This document shows, one piece after another, positions 1 to 5,821 of a stretch of 6,898 bases of DNA. Origin of the DNA: an uncultured Leucobacter sp. (lineage in GTDB: Bacteria > Actinomycetota > Actinomycetes > Actinomycetales > Microbacteriaceae). Under the pieces are notes generated by a model. That model was not told where the DNA came from and searched no databases. It was given only the letters and a program-made list of their open reading frames with translations. The stretch lies in contig CALMSE010000038.1 of NCBI GenBank assembly GCA_937872275.1, forward strand, positions 1 through 6,898, read 5' to 3'. Within the stretch, counting starts at the first letter, position 1, and each line of letters starts with the position of its first letter. Made by a program: the position numbers and the translations under genes.

Positions 1-1254
1 CCTGCCGCCCCTCCGACCCCTCCCGCGCCCGCACGGCGCGTGCTGGGGGCGTCGCGACGCTCGGCGATCCCCGCCTTCGAGGTGATGCGCATCACCGACC
101 GCATCGCGCTCCGCCGCGCCGAGGGCCACGACGTGGTCTCGCTCTGCGCCGGCGAACCCGGGGCGCGGCCCGCGCCCGGCACGCTGAAGCCCGCCGGGTA
201 CACGGGCCCGCTCGGCACCACGCCGTTGCGCGAGGCCATCGCCGGGCACTACCGCGCCTGGTACGGGGTCGAGGTCGATCCCGGCCGAGTCGCCGTCACC
301 ACCGGTTCCTCTGGCGCGTTCCAACTCGCCTTCCTCGCCGCCTTCGACGCCGGCGACCGTGTCGCGCTCGCGAGCCCCGGCTACCCGGCCTACCGCAACA
401 TCCTCGCCGCGCTCGGCGTGCAGGTGGTCGAGATCCCGACCGGGCCCGCGACGCGCTACCAGCCGACGCCCGAGCTGCTCGACGACGCCGTCGCCCGGCA
501 CGGCGAGCTCGCGGGGCTCGTGATCGCCTCGCCGGCGAACCCCACCGGCACCATGCTCGGCCGATCCGAGCTGACCGCCCTGGCCGAGTGGTGCCGCGCC
601 CGCGGCGTGCGCCTCATCAGCGACGAGATCTACCACGGCATCACCTTCGCGAGCCCCGGCGACCCCGAGCCGCGTGGGCCGCGCGGGGGGCATGGTGCGC
701 GCGAGGCAGCCGCCCGCGGGGCGCAGCGAGGGGTCTCGGTGATCGAGCTCGAGCCCGAGGCGATCGTCATCAACTCCTTCTCGAAGTACTGGGGCATGAC
801 CGGCTGGCGCCTCGGCTGGGCTCTGCTGCCGCAGGGGCTCGTCGCCCCCTTCGAGGCGCTCGCCTCGAACTTCGCCCTGTCGCCGCCGGCTCCCGCCCAG
901 GAGCTGGCGCTCACCGCCTTCACCCCCGAGAGCTACGCCGAGCGCGACGCGGTGGTCGAGGGCTTCGCGCGGGCCCGCGCGCTGATCCTCGATGCCGCGC
1001 CCGCGCTGCGCTGGGGGGCCGCCGCACCGAGTGACGGCGCCTTCTACTACTACAGCGAGCTCGGCCCGCAGCTCGAGCGCTACGGCACCGCCACGGCCTA
1101 CGCCGCGGCCCTGCTCGAGCAGGCGGATGTGGCGATCGTGCCGGGCGTCGACTTCGACCCGATCGCGGGCGAACGAGCCGTCAGGCTCTCCTACGCCGCA
1201 GGTGAGGCGGCCGTGGCCGAGGCGCTCGAGCGCATCCTCCGCTTCCAGGGCTGA
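1..1254 (+). CDS. Class I/II PLP-dependent aminotransferase, probably 5'-truncated by window edge
   Basis: Cytosolic fold-type I aminotransferase of the aspartate-aminotransferase-like group; it transfers an amino group between an amino acid and a 2-oxo acid, exact substrate not readable. Numbering from the GTG at 40: substrate/PLP-contacting SPANPTG (N167), SDEIYHG with D195 (pyridine nitrogen) and Y198, PLP-binding lysine K249 in NSFSKYWGMTGWRLGW, R257, and the C-terminal carboxylate-binding arginine R382 in VRLSYA. All expected catalytic residues are present. The GTG at 40 is the first candidate start inside the window, but it has no Shine-Dalgarno sequence and the frame is open to base 1, so the true start probably lies upstream. 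Residues 208-232, between Y198 and K249, are an Arg/Gly/Ala-rich stretch foreign to the family; removing them restores the usual spacing (see findings). It converges on the small gene downstream. The family call is firm; the substrate is unknown. Confidence 0.9.
   Translation, partial: PAAPPTPPAPARRVLGASRRSAIPAFEVMRITDRIALRRAEGHDVVSLCAGEPGARPAPGTLKPAGYTGPLGTTPLREAIAGHYRAWYGVEVDPGRVAVTTGSSGAFQLAFLAAFDAGDRVALASPGYPAYRNILAALGVQVVEIPTGPATRYQPTPELLDDAVARHGELAGLVIASPANPTGTMLGRSELTALAEWCRARGVRLISDEIYHGITFASPGDPEPRGPRGGHGAREAAARGAQRGVSVIELEPEAIVINSFSKYWGMTGWRLGWALLPQGLVAPFEALASNFALSPPAPAQELALTAFTPESYAERDAVVEGFARARALILDAAPALRWGAAAPSDGAFYYYSELGPQLERYGTATAYAAALLEQADVAIVPGVDFDPIAGERAVRLSYAAGEAAVAEALERILRFQG
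661..735. repeat. 75-bp palindrome-ended insertion within the aminotransferase gene
   Basis: The ends form an imperfect inverted repeat: GACCCCGAGCCGCG at 661-674 against CGCAGCGAGGGGTC at 722-735, matching at 11 of 14 positions. The segment is exactly 25 codons, so it does not shift the frame. It encodes Arg/Gly/Ala-rich residues 208-232 at a place where relatives normally run from the SDEIYHG strand to the PLP-lysine strand through a short loop. No target-site duplication is obvious. It is best read as a small REP- or MITE-like element tolerated in a surface loop; a simple GC-rich loop expansion is the alternative. Confidence 0.5.
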
Positions 1255-1256
1255 GC

Positions 1257-1275
1257 GTCGCGCTCCGGGCGCGAC
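1257..1275. terminator. Hairpin between convergent genes, probable bidirectional terminator
   Basis: A perfect 7-bp stem, GTCGCGC (1257-1263) and GCGCGAC (1269-1275), has a 5-nt loop. It begins two bases after the aminotransferase stop codon and lies 16 bases beyond the stop of the gene converging from the other side. There is no T-tract on either side, as is common for actinobacterial hairpin terminators, so the assignment rests on stem quality and position. Confidence 0.5.
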
Positions 1276-1291
1276 CCGTGCACCGCGCGGT

Positions 1292-1741
1292 TCAGGCCGT
1301 GCGGATCGGCGTGCCCGCGGGGAGGCCGGTGCGCGCCTGCAGAGCCTCGTCCACGGCCGGATCCGCCGGATCCACCCCGAGCTCGGCGAGCACCGCCGCG
1401 CCGGTGCCGGCGCCGGGCGCGAAGACCAGTTCGATCGCAGCGGCGGTGGTGCGCAGCGGCTCCACGAGCTCCGCCTCGAGGCGCGACAGCACCGAGCGGA
1501 TCGCGCTCGCCGCCGCCGCGGCACCCGGCCCCGGGAGGGGCTTCGACACGGTCGCGTAGGCGACCCCGCTGCCCGAGCGAGCCTCGCCCGAGACCTGCGC
1601 ACTGTCGAGGGTCAGCACGAAGGTGAGGTCTCCGCCGGCGGCCGGCGCCGGGGCGAGCGGCAACGTCGGAACGCCCGACGGGGCGCCTCCGTGATCGTGA
1701 TGATCGGATGACGCCCCGCCGAACGTGAACTTCAGACTCAT
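1292..1741 (-). CDS. Uncharacterised 149-residue protein
   Basis: I do not recognise this family. The protein begins MSLKFTFGG, has a short His/Asp cluster (D13-H17, DHHDH) that could bind metal, then a Pro/Ala-rich linker (about 20-37), a likely beta-hairpin (39-66), a helix (about 73-98, SAIRSVLSRLEAELVEPLR) and a C-terminal segment with VFAPGAGTGAAVLAELGVDPADPAVDEALQ. There is no signal peptide or membrane segment, so it is probably cytosolic. The tail ARTGLPAGTPI faintly recalls sugar-kinase (FGGY) wording, but no kinase active site is visible and I do not assign one. The ATG at 1739-1741 is chosen because upstream extension of the frame overlaps ald in antisense. A GAAGG sits only one base from the ATG, too close for a normal ribosome site. 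The gene lies 119 bp downstream of ald on the same strand and may be co-transcribed or have its own leaderless promoter. Confidence 0.7.
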   Translation of the reverse strand: MSLKFTFGGASSDHHDHGGAPSGVPTLPLAPAPAAGGDLTFVLTLDSAQVSGEARSGSGVAYATVSKPLPGPGAAAAASAIRSVLSRLEAELVEPLRTTAAAIELVFAPGAGTGAAVLAELGVDPADPAVDEALQARTGLPAGTPIRTA

Positions 1742-1748
1742 GCCTTCA

Positions 1749-1754
1749 AGGCTA
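1749..1754 (-). promoter_or_regulatory. Possible -10 element of a leaderless promoter for the small gene
   Basis: Read on the minus strand, TAGCCT (pattern TAnnnT) is followed by 7 bases and then the ATG. That spacing would place the transcription start at or next to the start codon, as in leaderless actinobacterial mRNAs. No -35 box is recognisable. TAnnnT is short, so a chance match is possible. Confidence 0.3.
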
Positions 1755-1860
1755 CGCCCTTCGGGCGGCCCGTCCGTCCGCCGTCCGCCCGTCTTCGGCC
1801 TGCGCCCGCGACGGGGTGCGAGCCGCCGGGAACGCGGAGCCGGGCGTTGCGGAGGGGGCG

Positions 1861-2988
1861 TTACGAGTTCGCCGCGACGACCTCCGCATAAGGCGCGGAG
1901 GGCAGTTCGGGGAATGCCTCGGCGACGCCCTGGTTGGTGATGACGCCGGCGTGGGCGTTCAGTCCCCTGGCGAGCGCCTCGTCGGCGGCGAGGGCGGCGC
2001 CCCAGCCCCGGTCGGCGAGGGCGACCACGTAGGGCAGCGTGGCGTTGGTGAGCGCCGCGGTCGAGGTCTCGGGCACGGCACCCGGCATGTTCGCCACGCA
2101 GTAGTAGATCGACTCGTGCACCGGGAAGGTGGGGTCGTCGTGCGTGGTCGGCCGCGAGTTCTCGAAGCAGCCGCCCTGGTCGATCGCGATGTCGACGAGC
2201 ACCGAGCCCGGCTTCATCTGGGCCACCATCTCGTCCGTCACGAGCTTGGGCGCCTTCTCGCCGGGGATCAGCACGGAGCCGATCACGAGATCCGCGTCGC
2301 GCAGCGCCTCGGTGATGTTGTGCGCGTTCGAGGTGCGGGTCTGGATGCGCCCGTCGAACTCGTCTTCGAGCTGCTTCAGCCGGGGGATCGAGATGTCGAT
2401 GATCACGACCTCGGCACCCATGCCGAACGCGATGCGGGCGGCCTGCTCGCCGGCCGCGCCGCCGCCGATGACGACGACCTTGCCGCGCCGGGTCGCGGTC
2501 ACGCCGCCGAGCAGCACGCCGCGGCCGCCGTTCGCCTTCATGAGGCTGTTGGCGCCGACCTGCACCGAGAGGCGGCCCGCGACCTCCGACATGGGGGCGA
2601 GCAGGGGCAGTGAGCGGTTCGCGAGCTGCACGGTCTCGTAGGCGATCGCGGTCGTGCCCGAGGCGAGCACCGCGTCCGTGCACTCGCGCGAGGCCGCGAG
2701 GTGCAGGTAGGTGAAGAGCACCTGGCCTGCGCGCATCCGGCCGTACTCGGCCGCGATCGGCTCCTTGACCTTCAGGATCATGTCGCTTCCGGCCCAGACC
2801 TCGTCGGCCGAGGCGACGATGGTCGCACCGGCGGCCGCGAACTCGGCGTCGGTGATGGCCGAGCCGAGTCCGGCACCGGCCTCCACGAGCACCTCGTGGC
2901 CTCGGCGCCTCAGCTCGAAGACGCCCGCCTGCGTGATGGCGACGCGGTTCTCATTGTTCTTGATCTCGGTGGGGATTCCGACGCGCAT
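1861..2988 (-). CDS. ald: Alanine dehydrogenase
   Basis: NAD-dependent L-alanine dehydrogenase (EC 1.4.1.1), catalysing the reversible oxidative deamination of L-alanine to pyruvate and ammonium; a soluble enzyme, usually hexameric. At 375 residues the length is typical. Residues known from the Mycobacterium tuberculosis enzyme fall at the same numbers here: R15 (in NNENRVA), K75 (in KVKEP), H96 (in YLHLA) and D270 (in VDIAIDQGG). The Rossmann nucleotide site is [10 protein letters not shown] (G175-x-G177-x-x-G180), with acidic D198 at the end of the second strand, indicating NAD rather than NADP. The start ATG at 2986-2988 has GGAG nine bases upstream (plus-strand 2998-3001), and the protein begins with the family-standard [10 protein letters not shown]. 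The gene is divergent from an Lrp/AsnC regulator, the usual actinobacterial arrangement, so amino-acid-responsive control is likely. Confidence 0.97.
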   Translation of the reverse strand: MRVGIPTEIKNNENRVAITQAGVFELRRRGHEVLVEAGAGLGSAITDAEFAAAGATIVASADEVWAGSDMILKVKEPIAAEYGRMRAGQVLFTYLHLAASRECTDAVLASGTTAIAYETVQLANRSLPLLAPMSEVAGRLSVQVGANSLMKANGGRGVLLGGVTATRRGKVVVIGGGAAGEQAARIAFGMGAEVVIIDISIPRLKQLEDEFDGRIQTRTSNAHNITEALRDADLVIGSVLIPGEKAPKLVTDEMVAQMKPGSVLVDIAIDQGGCFENSRPTTHDDPTFPVHESIYYCVANMPGAVPETSTAALTNATLPYVVALADRGWGAALAADEALARGLNAHAGVITNQGVAEAFPELPSAPYAEVVAANS

Positions 2989-3062
2989 GGCTCTCTACTC
3001 CGTCGTTGTTCGGTGCGTGTATGCTCCGATTCTGCACTATCTTCGTTCTGTTCAAAGAAAAA

Positions 3063-3077
3063 CCGAATATCATTCGG
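3063..3077. promoter_or_regulatory. Perfect palindrome, candidate Lrp/AsnC operator in the ald-regulator gap
   Basis: CCGAATATCATTCGG has two perfect 6-bp arms around a 3-bp centre. It lies in the most AT-rich DNA of the window, between the divergent ald and regulator genes, 19 bases before the regulator start. Fifteen-base palindromes with an AT-rich centre are the usual shape of Lrp/AsnC-family sites. It overlaps the candidate -10 box of the regulator, which would fit autorepression. A second, weaker half-site pair, TTCT...AGAA, lies at 3046-3059. Function is inferred from position and symmetry only. Confidence 0.55.
3068..3073 (+). promoter_or_regulatory. Candidate -10 box for the Lrp/AsnC regulator gene
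   Basis: TATCAT matches the TATAAT consensus at five of six positions. It would start transcription about 3080, giving a short leader that still contains the GGAAGA ribosome site at 3085-3090. The -35 region is poor (TTCTGT near 3046-3051), suggesting a weak or activator-dependent promoter. The box is inside the 15-bp palindrome. I could not identify a convincing matching promoter for ald on the other strand. Confidence 0.4.
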
Positions 3078-3095
3078 GTACTGCGGAAGAACTCG

Positions 3096-3614
3096 ATGCA
3101 GATCCCCGATTCCGACTGGAGCACCATGGAACGACCGAAGAATCTGCGAGGCGAGACGCCCCTCGACGAGGTGGATCGCCGCATCCTCGCCGAGCTGCAG
3201 CGCGACGGGCGCATGACGAACGCCGAGCTGGCGGATCGCGTCGGCATCGCCGCCTCCACCTGCGTGGCGCGGGTGCGCAGCCTCGTCTCCCGCAATGTCA
3301 TCACCGGATTCTCCGCCCGGGTCGATCCCTCGATCACCGGCGTCACGCTCCAGGTGCTCGTGAGCGTGACGATCCGCTCGGGGGCCCGTCAGCGCATCGC
3401 CGAGTTCAGCGAGGAGCTGCGCGGGCTGCCCGAGGTGCTGCAGCTCTTCTTCCTCGGCGGGGTCGAGGACTTCATCATCCACCTCGCGGCCCGCGACTCC
3501 GATCACGTGCGCGACTTCGTCATGGAGCACCTTTCCGCGCATCCGGCGGTCTCGTCGACCCGCACGAGCATCGTCTTCAGCCACCACCAGAACCCCGTGC
3601 GGATTCCGGCATAG
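3096..3614 (+). CDS. Lrp/AsnC family transcriptional regulator, likely regulator of ald
   Basis: A cytosolic DNA-binding regulator responsive to amino acids. From the ATG at 3096 it is 172 residues: an N-terminal winged helix-turn-helix (about 22-77, LDEVDRRILAELQRDGRMTNAELADRVGIAASTCVARVRSL) and a C-terminal RAM/AsnC ligand-binding and oligomerisation domain (about 78-165) with the effector-site G-x-x-D motif at G112-D115 (GGVEDFIIHL). The start at 3096 is chosen for GGAAGA at 3085-3090, five bases upstream. ATG at 3126 (162 residues, GGAG four bases upstream) is a real alternative. Divergent pairing with ald matches the AldR arrangement of mycobacteria, where the regulator controls ald in response to alanine; that role here is inference. 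It probably also regulates itself through the palindrome just upstream. Confidence 0.9.
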   Translation: MQIPDSDWSTMERPKNLRGETPLDEVDRRILAELQRDGRMTNAELADRVGIAASTCVARVRSLVSRNVITGFSARVDPSITGVTLQVLVSVTIRSGARQRIAEFSEELRGLPEVLQLFFLGGVEDFIIHLAARDSDHVRDFVMEHLSAHPAVSSTRTSIVFSHHQNPVRIPA

Positions 3615-3625
3615 GGGCGCGCGCA

Positions 3626-3653
3626 ACCGGAACGGGATCCGGCCCGATTCGGT
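3626..3653 (+). terminator. Hairpin after the Lrp/AsnC gene, probable terminator
   Basis: ACCGGAACGGG (3626-3636) pairs with CCCGATTCGGT (3643-3653) through nine Watson-Crick pairs, one G-U pair and one A-A mismatch, with a 6-nt loop. It starts 12 bases after the regulator's stop codon. There is no T-run after it. Position favours a terminator for the rightward transcript. Confidence 0.5.
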
Positions 3654-3722
3654 GCTCGCCCGGCGCGGTCCGTCAGGTCGCGTGCTTGCCCCTGCCCTTG
3701 TCCCTGCCCCCTCACTCCTTGC

Positions 3723-3774
3723 CTCTCCCCGGGTCCCGCCCCCTCCGGCTCTCCCCGGGTCCCGCCCCCTCCGG
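3723..3774. repeat. Two perfect tandem copies of a 26-bp pyrimidine-rich unit
   Basis: Copies occupy 3723-3748 and 3749-3774 and are identical. The unit starts CTCTCCCCGGGTCCCGCC and ends CCCCTCCGG. It sits inside a C/T-rich run starting about 3686. On the minus strand it gives closely spaced runs of three to five G, a relaxed G-quadruplex pattern in what would be the 3' untranslated region of the antiporter mRNA. No coding function is apparent: the 299 bases between the regulator and the antiporter hold only hairpins and repeats. Confidence 0.85.
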
Positions 3775-3780
3775 CAAATC

Positions 3781-3831
3781 GGGGACGCAAAACTCGCTTT
3801 CGGGCCCCGGATAATCAACTTCTGCGTCCCC
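3781..3831. repeat. 51-bp inverted-repeat element (REP-like)
   Basis: Perfect 9-bp terminal arms, GGGGACGCA (3781-3789) and TGCGTCCCC (3823-3831), continue inward as an imperfect match (about 12 of 14). A smaller centre hairpin, CGGG/CCCG, lies at 3801-3809. The element has AT-rich patches (ATAATCAACTT) unlike its surroundings. It lies between convergent genes and directly abuts the 26-bp tandem repeat. It could be a dispersed REP/MITE-type element, or act as a bidirectional terminator without a T-tract. Confidence 0.6.
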
Positions 3832-3864
3832 AACTCGGGAAAAGGGGCGGGGGTGGAGCGTGAT

Positions 3865-3904
3865 ACCCGGGCCCGGGTCCGCACCGGGGCCCGGTCCGGA
3901 CCCG
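3865..3904 (-). terminator. Cluster of GC palindromes just past the antiporter stop, probable terminator
   Basis: Three symmetric units overlap. ACCCGGGCCCGGGT (3865-3878) is a perfect 14-bp palindrome. ACCGGG/CCCGGT (3883-3895) has a one-base centre. The perfect 10-bp palindrome GGTCCGGACC is at 3893-3902. An outer 8-bp stem, CGGGTCCG (3874-3881) and CGGACCCG (3897-3904), encloses the second unit. The cluster begins 9 bases beyond the antiporter stop codon in the direction of its transcription. No T-tract follows, so termination is inferred from the very stable, alternative stems. Confidence 0.45.
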
Positions 3905-3913
3905 AGGCGGAGC

Positions 3914-5686
3914 CTAGTGCCCGCCCGGAGGCGTGAAGCGCATCTCGTGGGTGTCGAGCGCCGCCTCCGCCGCCCGCAGCGCCGAGCTGCTGAACTGGCC
4001 GATCGCGCGCTCCTCGAGCAGCGTCGCCCGCTGGGCCTCGATGACGGCGCGGCTGAGCCTCAGGTAGGCGCGGGCGTCCGACTGGTGCCCGTTCTCCTGC
4101 GCCGCATCCGGAGGCAGGGCGAAGGCCAGAGACGAGACCGAGCTGTGGATGCTGGATCGCACCCGGCCGACCACCGTCTCGGACGGCGGCTCGAGCGAGG
4201 GGTCGTCTTCCGCCGCCTCCCGCTCCTGCTCCACCGCGGCCTCCAGGGCGGCCTTGCCCGATTCCACGAGCTCGGCGTAGAGCGATACCAGCTCTTCGGT
4301 GCGGTCGTCTTTGCTCGGGCCCGCCGGCCGCAGCTTGCGGATGAGCGCCGGCAGGGAGAGCCCGTGCAGCAGCAGGGTCGCCACTGCGACGGCGAACGCG
4401 ATCAGCACCAGTTGCGAGCGGTAGGGCACCGTGGTCGGGATCGATTGCGCCGCCGCGAGCGTCACCACTCCGCGCATGCCGCTCCAGCCGAGGATCGTGG
4501 CCCCGCGCCAGTCGAGGCCCTGCTCGCGGGCGTGCGCCGCGTCGGCCGCGGTGCGGCGCTCGAGAAGCTCGATGCGGCGCAGGCGCAGCGCGTGCGAATC
4601 GGTGTCGGGCTCCTCGGTCTTCTGCTTGCCGCGCACGCGTTCGGCGAAGCGCTGCATGCCGGCGGCCCGGGCCTCGTAGCGGGGCAGGGACCGCGCCAGC
4701 GCCCAGGTGACGGGCCCCATGAAGGCCATGCGCAGCACGATGAGCACCACGACGACGCCGAGCGCGATCAGCAGGGTGTGGTTCAGGTGCAGGTCGCTGC
4801 CCTCGACGTCTTCGACCAGCTTGTGCAGTTCCAGCCCCATGAGCAGGAAGACGCCGTTCTCGAGCAGGAACTGGGCGGTGCGCCAGTTGAGGCGCTCGTT
4901 GATGCGCGTGGTGGCGCTGAATTTGCGCGCGGCATGATGTCCGGAGTAGAGCCCCGTGACCACCACCGCGAGCACGCCGGAGGCGCCCAGGTACTCGGTC
5001 GGGACGAAGGAGATGAACGGCACCGCGAAGGAGATCACGGTGTCGTAGACCGGGTTGCGGATCTTCGAGCGCACCCAGACGGTGACGACGCCGACGGCGA
5101 GTCCGACGAGAATCGCGACGGCCACCGCGAAGGCGAACTGGCCGGCCGCCTCCCAGAACACGAAGCTGCCGGCGACGGCCGCGATCGCCGTGCGCAGCAG
5201 CACCAGGGAGGTCGCGTCGTTCACGAGGCTCTCGCCCTCGAGGATCGTGACGAGGCGGGGCGGCATGCCCACGCGCTTGCCGATGGAGGTCGCCGCGACC
5301 GCGTCGGTCGGGGCGACGACCGCGCCGAGCGCGACGGCCGCGGGGAAGGGGATCGCCGGCACCGCGAGGTGCAGCAGCCAGCCGATGACGAGCGCGGAGA
5401 TGAGCACGAGCACGACGGAGAGCGCGGAGATCGGCCCGACGTTGCGGCGCAGGTCGATGACCGGCGTGTTCACGGCCGCGGCGTAGAGGATCGGGGGCAG
5501 CACCCCGAGCAGGATGATCTCGGGATCGATCGTGATGAGCGGCACACCCGGGATGTAGCCGATGCCGATACCGACGAGCACCAGGATCAGCGGCGCCGCG
5601 ATGCTGATGCGCCCGGCCAGCATCGCCACGGCGACGACCAGCACGAGGCCGCCGACGGCGATGAGCGAGAGCTCTTCGATGTGCAT
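3914..5686 (-). CDS. Na+/H+ antiporter, CPA1 family (bacterial form)
   Basis: Integral membrane antiporter exchanging protons for Na+ (possibly K+ or Li+), used in pH and salt homeostasis. The 590-residue protein has about a dozen hydrophobic segments between residues 6 and 450. Family motifs: APTD (125-128, ion-site T127 and D128), EGESLVNDATS with the paired N156-D157 of electroneutral CPA1 exchangers, RINERLNWRTAQFLLENGVFLLMG (261-284), and GMRGVVTLA with conserved R405. A charged cytosolic loop (about 335-395) separates late transmembrane helices, as in the bacterial CPA1 subgroup. A soluble C-terminal tail of about 140 residues (451-590), with helical acidic stretches such as SLYAELVESGKAALEAAVEQEREAAEDD, probably regulates activity. 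The ATG at 5684-5686 lacks a ribosome site, but a TAnnnT box six bases upstream suggests a leaderless mRNA. The HTH_42 gene lies 135 bp upstream on the same strand, separated by repeats. Confidence 0.93.
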   Translation of the reverse strand: MHIEELSLIAVGGLVLVVAVAMLAGRISIAAPLILVLVGIGIGYIPGVPLITIDPEIILLGVLPPILYAAAVNTPVIDLRRNVGPISALSVVLVLISALVIGWLLHLAVPAIPFPAAVALGAVVAPTDAVAATSIGKRVGMPPRLVTILEGESLVNDATSLVLLRTAIAAVAGSFVFWEAAGQFAFAVAVAILVGLAVGVVTVWVRSKIRNPVYDTVISFAVPFISFVPTEYLGASGVLAVVVTGLYSGHHAARKFSATTRINERLNWRTAQFLLENGVFLLMGLELHKLVEDVEGSDLHLNHTLLIALGVVVVLIVLRMAFMGPVTWALARSLPRYEARAAGMQRFAERVRGKQKTEEPDTDSHALRLRRIELLERRTAADAAHAREQGLDWRGATILGWSGMRGVVTLAAAQSIPTTVPYRSQLVLIAFAVAVATLLLHGLSLPALIRKLRPAGPSKDDRTEELVSLYAELVESGKAALEAAVEQEREAAEDDPSLEPPSETVVGRVRSSIHSSVSSLAFALPPDAAQENGHQSDARAYLRLSRAVIEAQRATLLEERAIGQFSSSALRAAEAALDTHEMRFTPPGGH

Positions 5687-5692
5687 GGGATA

Positions 5693-5698
5693 AGCGTA
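5693..5698 (-). promoter_or_regulatory. Candidate -10 element of a leaderless promoter for the antiporter
   Basis: On the minus strand the order is TACGCT, six bases (TATCCC), then ATG. A TAnnnT box at this distance would put the transcription start on the A of the start codon. There is no Shine-Dalgarno sequence before the ATG, which supports leaderless initiation. No -35 box is visible. Confidence 0.4.
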
Positions 5699-5759
5699 GC
5701 GGCGACCGCCGACGGCGAGGCGGGCGGGGAGCAGGGCACTGGGAGGGGCCGCGGCGGGA

Positions 5760-5821
5760 GGGCGACGCGGAGAGGGGGCGCGGGGAGAGGGGGCGCGGGG
5801 AGAGGAGGGGGGCGACGCGGA
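5760..5821. repeat. G-rich minisatellite with G-quadruplex potential, bounded by a 12-bp direct repeat
   Basis: A 15-bp unit (AGAGGGGGCGCGGGG) is repeated perfectly at 5771-5785 and 5786-5800, with a partial third copy from 5801. The block is bounded by GGGCGACGCGGA at 5760-5771 and 5810-5821. G-runs at 5774-5778, 5782-5785, 5789-5793, 5797-5800 and 5807-5812, separated by 3, 3, 3 and 6 bases, satisfy the classic G3+N1-7 quadruplex rule on the plus strand. That is the template strand for both flanking genes. The block fills part of the 135-bp gap between the HTH_42 stop and the antiporter start. Confidence 0.8.

Noticed and set aside
1755..1791. Two competing hairpins (CGCCC/GGGCG and CGGGCGG/CCGCCCG) and CCGTC-rich low-complexity DNA between ald and the small gene
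   Set aside because: They look like an attenuator, but stems of 5-7 bp are expected by chance in such GC-rich spacer and no T-tract or leader peptide is visible.
1742..2683. Upstream extension of the small gene's frame into ald
   Set aside because: It overlaps ald on the same strand in another frame and reads as low-complexity Arg-rich sequence; the ATG at 1741 gives a compact protein.
3006..3095. Upstream start for the Lrp/AsnC gene (non-ATG at 3006)
   Set aside because: The added residues do not resemble the family and would place coding sequence over the palindromic promoter region; ATG at 3096 has a good ribosome site.
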